From an uncultured Mycoplasmataceae bacterium (GTDB taxonomy: Bacteria > Bacillota_I > Bacilli_A > Mycoplasmatales > Mycoplasmoidaceae), in the NCBI GenBank assembly GCA_949299825.1, contig CASGBP010000020.1, forward strand, positions 1 to 8,572: DNA of 8,572 bases, given 5' to 3'. The translations under genes and the position numbers were made by a program. A model generated the notes under the pieces. That model made no database searches. It had not been told where the DNA came from and saw only the letters and a program-made list of their open reading frames with translations. This document shows positions 1-7,107 of the stretch, piece after piece; position 1 is the first letter of the stretch; the number at the start of each line of letters is the position of its first letter.

Positions 1-965
1 ACCGAAATTATAGCTCCAATCCCTTCTCTTACATCTGATCCTTCAAGGTTTTTGTCTTTTTCTTTAATAATTCCTCATTTTCTTCCATAGTCATTAAAGA
101 TTTCAGTTAGAGCAGTTTTAAAACCAGTTTCATGAGCACCACCTTCACTTGTTTTTATGGAGTTTGCAAATGAGATAATAGTTTCATTCATATCATCACA
201 ATATTGAAAGGCAATCTCAACTTCAATGTTATCCATTTTATCAGCTATACTACAAATTGATGAATGGACATGTCTTGTTTCATTAATAAAATTTACAAAT
301 TGTTTAATTCCTTCATTAGCTTCAAACACATCACTGGTTTTATTTATTTCATCATTAAAAATGATCTTTAAATTTTTAAATAAAAAAGAAGCTTCTCTAA
401 GTCTCTCCCTTATTATTGTTGGGGAAAATTCAATTTCCTTAAAAATAGTTTTATCAGGCTTAAAATGAATCAAAGTACCTGTACCCTTTGAGTTGCCAAT
501 AACTGTTAATGGTTGTTCAATCTTTGAACCACCTTCAATAAACTTACATTGATATAATTTTCCATTTCTTGAAACCACACAAATCAATCACTCACTTAAA
601 GCATTAACAACTGATGCACCAACTCCATGTAATCCTCCAGCTGTAGCATATGCTTCATTATCAAATTTTCCTCCAGCATGAAGAACCGTAAAAACTGTCT
701 CAACGGCTGATAATTTAGTTTCCTTATTTATATCGACTGGAATTCCTCTTCCATTATCTTTAATTAAAATAGAATTATCCTTTTTAAGAGTCACTTCAAT
801 TTTATTGCCATAACCGGCCATAATTTCATCAATACAGTTGTCAAAAATTTCTCACACTAAATGATGAAGTCCTCTTGAGTCGGTTGAACCAATATACATA
901 CCTGGTCTTTTTCTAACTGGTTCTAATCCTTTTAAAACTTTTATATTATCTGCTGTATAACTCAC
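1..965 (-). CDS. parE: Type IIA topoisomerase subunit B, probably ParE (3' end outside window)
   Basis: This is the ATPase subunit of a type IIA topoisomerase, most likely topoisomerase IV, which separates linked daughter chromosomes using ATP. The visible 321 codons cover the GHKL ATPase domain and part of the transducer domain. Seen directly: the RPGMYIGS motif at residues 20-27, the catalytic Glu39 and Mg-binding Asn43 positions of the family, DNGRGIP at 70-76, and the GGLHGVGASVVNALS ATP lid at 110-124. Three tryptophans (38, 126 and one near the visible end) are TGA codons. The start is GTG at 965, because AGGGG lies exactly 5 bases upstream and the MSYTADNIKVL beginning fits the family. 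GyrB is the alternative. VFTVLHAGGKF and KEKDKNLEG look more like ParE to me, from memory of family sequences and not from an alignment. A parC gene would be expected downstream, outside the window. Confidence 0.9.
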
Positions 966-970
966 ATTTT

Positions 971-975
971 CCCCT
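971..975 (-). promoter_or_regulatory. Ribosome binding site of parE, decides the GTG start
   Basis: AGGGG on the minus strand lies 5 bases before GTG at 965. The overlapping ATG at 967 is in another frame and reaches TAA after eight codons, so GTG is the only start that opens the topoisomerase frame here. Confidence 0.75.
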
Positions 976-991
976 ATTTTTATATTTTATT

Positions 992-997
992 ATTATA
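992..997 (-). promoter_or_regulatory. Likely -10 box of the parE promoter
   Basis: A perfect TATAAT on the minus strand lies 26 bases before the GTG start. This would place transcription initiation near 985, with a leader of about 20 bases. No good -35 is seen: the hexamer at 17-base spacing (1015-1020) reads AGTATT. The site sits downstream of the terminator at 1083-1111, where parE would need its own promoter. AT richness makes chance TATAAT matches common, so confidence is moderate. Confidence 0.5.
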
Positions 998-1082
998 TTG
1001 TACTTATACATTTAAATACTTGTTTTTTAGTTATTATTATCCTAATAAAACAATCTAATTTTATCAATTATTTTCTAAAAAT

Positions 1083-1111
1083 AAAAAAAAGAGACCTAGT
1101 CCCTTTTTTTT
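1083..1111 (-). terminator. Intrinsic terminator after the surface-protein gene
   Basis: On the minus strand the sequence reads A8, then GGGAC, a three-base TAG loop, GTCTC and T8. The five-base stem has one G-T wobble and is extended by pairing of the A8 and T8 runs. It begins 41 bases after the stop of the surface-protein gene and ends in a U run, as expected for a Rho-independent terminator. Because the structure is nearly symmetrical, it could also work on plus-strand transcripts, although no plus-strand gene needs it here. It separates the surface gene from parE. Confidence 0.85.
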
Positions 1112-1152
1112 ACTTATTTTAAACTTATTTAACCCTAATTGAATTATTCAAA

Positions 1153-4100
1153 TTAGAAGTAGTCATAATAGTCATCACTATAACTACTATCATAATCACC
1201 AAGGTCATCACCAACTGATGAATTGTAATTAGTTGGTCTATTTTGCAAGTATTTAACTAACAAGTAGATTAAGATTGCTAATAGAACTGCACCTAATAAA
1301 CAACCTATTAAGATTCAAACTCAAGTTAGATCTTGACTAGTTGATGCATTTTGAATTTGGATAATGATACCACCTGATTCAGTAGTTGGAATAAAGTTGT
1401 ATCCAGTATCTGGAGTGGCAACTAATACAGTTGTATTTGTATTAACTATAGCTCCAGTAGCTTGTGATAAAGGTAAGTTATTAACTGTAAGTGTTAAAAC
1501 ATCATAGAAACCTGAACTACCAATTGAAGCAGTTGCAACCACATTAGTTTGAGTTGCTAATGTTTTATTGTTAATTAAATTGCTCAATTGATCATTAATA
1601 CCACCAGTGAAATAACCAGATGCATTGTTATTAATTGTATCAAGTAAACGAGCTCTTACAATAGAACCATCCATTGTTACACCATTACCGCTAATAGTTT
1701 CACCATTTAATAAACTTGCTACAGCAGGAGCAGATAAAGTGTTAACATTTCTACCTACAATACTATTTAATTCGTCAATTGATAAAATTGATCCTGAATA
1801 ACTAGTAGCTTCAACACTAAAACCACTTATTGTAATAGTTCCTCTAATATAAGTTGCAGCAACTGGATCTGATAAGAACTCACCACTAACATTAATTGAA
1901 CTTGGACTTGCTTCATTACGTGCAAATGTTAAATAACTATTAGGTTTAATGATACTTAAATTAGCAACGTTTGAATAATTTTGTAAGAAATTACTTGGAT
2001 TAGCTTCAATTACATTTCTAAACACTGATTCATAACTTGTTAAATCATTGTTAATAATAGTCACAACATCACTTGCATATTCTCCATTTAAATTATTAAG
2101 TAAGTTTTGACCTGGTACTGATGAAAGTTGAGCTAATGAATTAAAAGTACTTATTGTCATTGGAGTAGCAATCAATGTATTTGTGTTACTACTTACTTGG
2201 TGGAACCCAGTAATCTTAATTTGAGCAGTAACAGTATTGTTGCTTGGAGTAGTAGAAGTAAAACCATTTACATTAATACTAACTACTACATATCCTTCGG
2301 TTGGATTAGCGCTGACAACATTAATAGAATTAATTGTATTTTGTGAAAAATCAGCTGGAATTGATTCAAATAAATTAACTATATTAGCGTTAATAGTTTG
2401 AATGATTGTACTTTGAGTAGCACCATCTAAGTTTTGACTAGCATATACTCCATTAATACCACTAACTAATAAACCATTTCCTGTTTGTGTATATTCTGAC
2501 TTTAGTTGAGTTGCATTTGTATTTAAACCAATTAAACTAAATTGTGAACTAGTATATTCTGGATCAGTCAAAGTATTTTTTAAATATTCAACGTTGAATG
2601 TAACTGTACTATTATTAATGTTACTAACTGTTAAATTTCTAAAATGTGGAAGACTAGTAGATGGTGAATTGATTAAGAAAGTACTTGGATTTGCATTCAT
2701 AAAAGTTAACATGTTATTTACTAATTGTTCACCTTGACTACCACTAAAATCAATTGAGTAAGTTGTACTTGGTAAATTTGTAAAACTTGTTAAATTAAAT
2801 TGACCATTATTAGCAAAATTAGTTTCATCTACTACTACAGGTCTTGCACCTGTTACACTAATACTTACATCTTGATCAACATATCCAGTACTTGTTCCTA
2901 GTCCTTTAACTCCTAAAACCATAGTAAAACTACCTTGTGCATAATTTGGATTTTGTACAGTAACAGTCATTTGTTGTGAATTCAAATCAATGAAATTAGT
3001 TGAAGCATTAGCAAATAAAGTACTGATAATTGATGGTTGTCTAAAGTAATTTACTAAATAATGATTTTGATTTTCAGTTAATTGACTAATTGTATAACTA
3101 CCAAGTGTTGTATTTGTTAAGTCTAATGTATTTACAGGAGTAATTACCCCATTTTTAAAACCTGTAATATCAACAACAGAATCTTGAGTTGTATAAGTTG
3201 GTTGTTCAACTGAATTACCATTGTTTGATAAGTATCTAAGAGTCATTCTTATAGATTCAGTTGCATTATTTGAACCACTTACAAGTGATAAACTTATTCC
3301 ACTAGCTCCATTTTGAATATAAGGTAATCCTCATCCTGACGCAGGAGCATTATTAAATAAAATGCTAGGATTTGCTTGAATAGCATTGTTAATTAAAGTT
3401 TGAGAATTACTAACATTAGCTACAAAATCATCTGCATAAATTTCTCCACTAATTCCTAAATCAGTTAACGAAACTGATGACTTAATAGTTGTTATTTGAG
3501 TAGTTTGATTAAATACACTATATGGAATAGATATAGTACTTGACATCGGTTGATTAGAAACTCAATTATAGTTAACTAATTCTCCGTTTGCATTAGTTGT
3601 TAGATCAGGTCTAAAACTTCTATTAGTAGTAATTGTAACATCAACTTTTTGACTATTTGGATTATTAACAGCATCAATAATCATACCACCATTTAAAACT
3701 GAGTTTGGTGCATTTGTTACAGTTACATTAATTGCATTCAATAAAATGTCAGCACTAGCATTTGCAAAACTTTCTGGAGTATAAGAAGTAAAGTCAAAAC
3801 TACTTGATCTTGCTAAATTAATTGATTGTTGGTTTTGTCCAAAATAAATTTTTCCATCATACAAACCAACATTAAGTGCTCCAACTTGTAAGTTTTCTAC
3901 CCCTGAAGTACCTAAATTATAAATAGCAGTGTTATTTTGCTTTAATCAAGTTGTTCCTTGTGAAACAATTGAACTTACTTGTTCATTAGTTTTGTTAGTT
4001 CTTGAAATAGTAATGTAATCTAATGGTGTACCATTGTTTTTATAACTAGTACCACTAGTTGGTTGAGTAACTAATTGTCTAGCATAACCTCTATTTTGAA

Positions 4101-4854
4101 TTTTAACAACACCATTAATTAAATTGTTTTGCATCGGTCTAATCAACACACTATTTGATACATTTAAACTAGGAACACCTCAATAACGATTAATTGTGTT
4201 AAATAAAGGATCTGTCTCTTGAATAGATTGATTCATTCCAATATATTCATTGTTTTCAAAATATGTATCACCTAAACTAGATGTATTATTACTATTTGAT
4301 GGGTTTAATTCTTCATCTATTTGATAAATTTTAAAACCTAGAGTCAAATCTGTTGACACAGCATCATCAATATCAAGTGGAGTTGAACTTGGATTAGCTG
4401 GCCCTCTAAAAACTCATTGTCCAGTTGTTATATCCTTAAAAAATGCTCAATTGTATTGGTTGTAACCTAAGGTAGTACCAGTACCTGAATAACTTTGATT
4501 TACAAAAGAGTCAGTTGGACTAACAGTTCAGATTGGACTTAGTTGACCTCCTGTGTTGTTATATCAAAATTGAGAACTTGCATCATAAATTCTAATACTT
4601 GTAGCATCACTTAAAACATCGTTTCCATCAACTGATTGAATTCTTCCTTGAGTTACAAAATTTGCTACATCAGTACCAGTTAATTCAACTGTTCTTGAAC
4701 TTTGAACTTGTTTTGTACTAGAAAAAGTAGTTGTGTTTGTTGTTGATGTTTGGTTGTAATTTTGCATTCCTACATAACTTACAACACCTAGTGTTGAACC
4801 TAAAGTTATCAAACCAGACAACAACAAAAAAGTTTTCTTAACAGATTTTTTCAT
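1153..4854 (-). CDS. Giant repeat-rich surface protein, anchored at both ends (1233 aa)
   Basis: I do not recognise this protein. It reads as one uninterrupted frame of 1233 residues if TGA is Trp; all ten of its tryptophans are TGA. Residues 8-29 form a hydrophobic helix after a Lys-rich start (MKKSVKK), giving a signal peptide or membrane anchor. There is no lipobox cysteine. Residues 30 to about 340 form a Trp- and Gly-containing region that could be a beta-sandwich, perhaps lectin-like, which is a guess. Residues about 340-1140 are roughly seven degenerate repeats rich in Asn, Thr and Ser. Residues 1178-1200 are a membrane helix, followed by Lys/Arg and an acidic Tyr/Ser tail ending DDYYDYF. 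The bulk is therefore outside the cell. Adhesion, or a role with the upstream ABC transporter, is plausible but unproven. The start is ATG 4854, with GAGGG 5 bases upstream; GTG 4866 overlaps that site and was not chosen. It has its own promoter and terminator. Confidence 0.9.
1435..3837 (-). repeat. About seven degenerate repeats of 105-125 aa in the surface protein
   Basis: Each unit has an amphipathic stretch ending in an ANPS-like motif followed by an aromatic or aliphatic pair. About 50-70 residues later comes a beta strand ending in TGF, SGF or a variant. The first motif occurs near residues 381-387 (NAPNSVL), 494 (ANPS), 615 (ANAS), 721 (ANPS), 832 (IPADF), 951 (ANPS) and 1077 (NASGYF). 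The second occurs near 562 (DITGF), 666 (SVTGA), 881 (ITGF) and 1008 (TISGF). The alternating hydrophobic pattern suggests Ig-like or other beta-sandwich domains in a stalk. Unit borders are approximate because the copies are diverged. There is no long exact DNA repeat, so these are old duplications and not recent expansions. Confidence 0.7.
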
Positions 4855-4859
4855 ATTTA

Positions 4860-4864
4860 CCCTC
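4860..4864 (-). promoter_or_regulatory. Ribosome binding site of the surface-protein gene
   Basis: GAGGG on the minus strand lies 5 bases before ATG 4854, the same spacing as for parE and the permease. The upstream GTG at 4866 shares its last base with this site, so it would be a poor start. This supports the shorter N terminus MKKSVKK. Confidence 0.8.
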
Positions 4865-4881
4865 ACATTTATTACATATTA

Positions 4882-4910
4882 ATTATACACTTTTTTTTAA
4901 AAAAATGCAA
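4882..4910 (-). promoter_or_regulatory. Sigma-70-type promoter of the surface-protein gene
   Basis: On the minus strand a -35 of TTGCAT (4905-4910) and a perfect -10 of TATAAT (4882-4887) are separated by exactly 17 bases, the optimum. Transcription should start near 4875, giving a leader of about 20 bases before ATG 4854. The spacer is almost entirely a T run followed by an A run. The promoter makes the surface gene independently transcribed, although read-through from the permease 96 bases upstream is possible because no convincing terminator lies between them. Confidence 0.8.
4891..4905 (-). repeat. T7A8 homopolymer run inside the promoter spacer
   Basis: On the minus strand seven T residues (4905-4899, the first being the last base of the -35) are followed by eight A residues (4898-4891). 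Fourteen of the 15 bases lie between the -35 and -10 boxes. Slipped-strand changes here would alter the spacer length from 17. Mycoplasma hyorhinis vlp genes are known to phase-switch through a poly(A) run in the same place. Whether this shorter run varies is not shown by one sequence. Confidence 0.75.
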
Positions 4911-4950
4911 CTAAATATACAACAAATCAATCAAAACTAATAATTTTTAA

Positions 4951-7095
4951 TTATTCTCTTCTATTTATAAGGAATAATATAATTCAACAATTAATGCTAA
5001 TTACCACCATAATAATGATTCCAAACAATAAATTGTTATTAAATGGGGTGTATTTTACCTCACCACTAGCTAAAAAAGTATAAATTGTATCATCTAATTG
5101 CCTTAAATTTGAACTATTATTATTGTTAGTTAAACTAAAACTACGTAAAGAACTAGTCATGTATTTGGTTGAATTCTCACTTGTCAAATCCTGACTAGCA
5201 TAAGCTTTTAAGGCAGTAATGTATTGATCAAACCATAAATATTTAGTTGCCATAAAATCATTTCATAATTTAAAAATTTCAACTGTTCATGAATTAGGAT
5301 TAGCTAAAGTTGTTCCATCATATGTATCTCTATAAGTATTAACAAACATATGTATAGGTAGAGTTTCAGTGGTATCACTTACACTCCCAAATAAATCACT
5401 AGAGTTTCTAATGGCCTGATCAACATTTAAACTAAAAGTTGCATTATTTCAAACAATATTTCCATCAATATCTTTGTTTTTTTCCAAATATCTTACTGAA
5501 ACAAATCCATCAGCATAACTATTTTCATCAATAATTAATCTAAAATTTACTAAATCTGATTGATTAATTGCTAAAAAACTTTGAGGCAAAATGCCACCAA
5601 ATGGATAAGTATCATATAATACCCCGTTTTGATTTGCATTCACTAAGGCACTAAGAACAGTATTAGTAGTAGTAGTTATAGTTTGACCAGTTGATGAACT
5701 AATATCTGGTAAATCAACATCAGGAGGTGCTATAGAAATTTCCAAGAAATTAGCAAAATAAGGACTAGTAGCTTCTCCTGCAGCACTAATTACTCTATCT
5801 AACCTTTCTTCTACAAAATTTTTTAAACGTATTGGCATTTCTTCTGGCTTATTATGATAACTATTGTAGATTTGATAAACTCTATACATATAGAAGGCAC
5901 TAGGATTATTTTCCATGAAATTAGACAAAATTAAAACAATTGGGTTAGTTACAACCACATTATTTCAACTTTGACTCATAAAAAATTTTTCTCCCCCATA
6001 TTCATAAAACAAATCAATCAATGGAGTTAGTATTTTTTTATTCAATTCATCATTTGTCATAGTGAAAATATTTTGATCTAATACCCGGTATAACAAGGTG
6101 TAATTAGAACCATAACCTGATGATTGACTATTACTTTCAACAAACTGCAACCGATTAATATTTGATTGAAATTTTCCATCACCCAAACCATCACTAGTTA
6201 TACCAGTATTGACTTGATAAGTTAAAGTATAAGGACTAAATAAGATTTCACCTGGCATAAAAGGAGTATAAACTGGTGATTCTTGGGCAGCTAGGAAAAA
6301 AGTTGTCCCTGGAGCAGAAGATTGGATCTCATATGAAGTGGTAACATCATTACTAAAATCATATGAATTAACATAGTTTTGTAAATTTTTACCATTATAA
6401 ACATATGGATCATTTTTAATTGCAGATAGTCTTGGTACCAATGAAGTAAATGGTAATAACAATAAAATAAAAGAAGATAAAGCAAAAAGAATTTTAGAAG
6501 AATATAACCCAAAACACCCCACAATTGGTAATATGAAACAACTAAAAATAATTCCCCCAAAAAAAGTCATCATAAAAAATTGAGGTATGCTATTGGTAAA
6601 TTGAAAGACTGCCATAAATATTACTAGCAAAATTGCTTGAATAATGACTATTGCTAATAAAACTGAAAGAATGGAAAAAGTTTTTATTAAAAAAGAAGAA
6701 ATCTTAGTATAACCTTTCCCTACAAAAAACATATCAACCGAATTGGTTTTATTTTCAATGTAGAGAATATGAACACTAAAAATCATAATTAACAATAATA
6801 AAATCACATTAATTAATGCGAATACTCAACTATAAGCTGCCATTTTAGTTTGGGCTATATAAAAAAATAGAGGAATAAAAAAAGCTAGTGATATAAAGAT
6901 GATTAAAAAAGAAATGACAACTTTTGCTCTAATTAAACATGAAATATTAAATAAATATCGCAATTTAAAATTATGAGTAGTTAACTGAGGATTGTTAGAT
7001 ATTACATGACTAACTGTTTCTTTTTTTTGGTTATTTAAAAAGCCAAATCTACTTTTCTTATTATTTTGTTCATTTGTATTTAACACATTATCCAT
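4951..7095 (-). CDS. ABC-2-type permease with a large extracellular domain (714 aa)
   Basis: This is the membrane subunit of an ABC transporter; the substrate is unknown. It is one frame of 714 residues with six TGA and one TGG tryptophan codons. Predicted by eye: a cytoplasmic, Lys-rich N terminus; membrane helices near 58-80, 90-112, 140-165, 173-196 and 201-220; an outside domain at about 221-687; and a last helix near 688-710 ending NRRE. The loop 113-139 between helices 2 and 3 would face the ATPase as coupling helix. Six helices with the main outer domain between 5 and 6 match the ABC-2 plan, but that domain is very large here (about 465 residues, Asn/Ser/Thr-rich, with no protease or binding motif I recognise). 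The start ATG follows AAGGAGG by 5 bases and lies 12 bases after the ATPase stop, so the two genes are co-expressed. An MacB/FtsX-type permease is less likely. Confidence 0.85.
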
Positions 7096-7100
7096 CCTTA

Positions 7101-7107
7101 CCTCCTT
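7101..7107 (-). promoter_or_regulatory. Strong ribosome binding site of the permease gene
   Basis: AAGGAGG on the minus strand directly follows the TAG stop of the ATPase gene (7108-7110) and lies 5 bases before ATG 7095. It is the best match to the 16S anti-Shine-Dalgarno sequence in the window, and it fixes the start and the operon link to the ATPase. Confidence 0.85.

Noticed and set aside
226..468. Plus-strand open frame of 80 codons
   Set aside because: It lies wholly opposite the conserved ATPase domain of the topoisomerase gene and has no ribosome binding site or recognisable product, so it is a shadow frame.
1..965. Assignment of the topoisomerase subunit as GyrB
   Set aside because: Several short motifs fit ParE better in my recollection and no dnaA/dnaN-type neighbours are seen, but GyrB is not excluded without an alignment.
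1153..4854. Apparent break-up of the surface gene into several fragments, as in a pseudogene
   Set aside because: All breaks are TGA codons in one common frame with no TAA, TAG or frameshift; with TGA as Trp the gene is intact.
4768..4854. Lipoprotein signal peptide
   Set aside because: There is no cysteine after the hydrophobic segment, so no lipobox is present.
4852..4866. GTG at 4866 as start of the surface protein
   Set aside because: It overlaps the GAGGG ribosome binding site, which is correctly spaced for ATG 4854; the shorter form gives a normal signal sequence.
4939..4955. Perfect 7-base inverted repeat with a 3-base loop over the permease stop
   Set aside because: It is pure A/T with no GC stem and no following U run, so it is too weak to call a terminator.
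6291..6560. Minus-strand open frame of 89 codons in another frame
   Set aside because: It overlaps the permease membrane region; its hydrophobic composition reflects the T-rich strand of the real gene.
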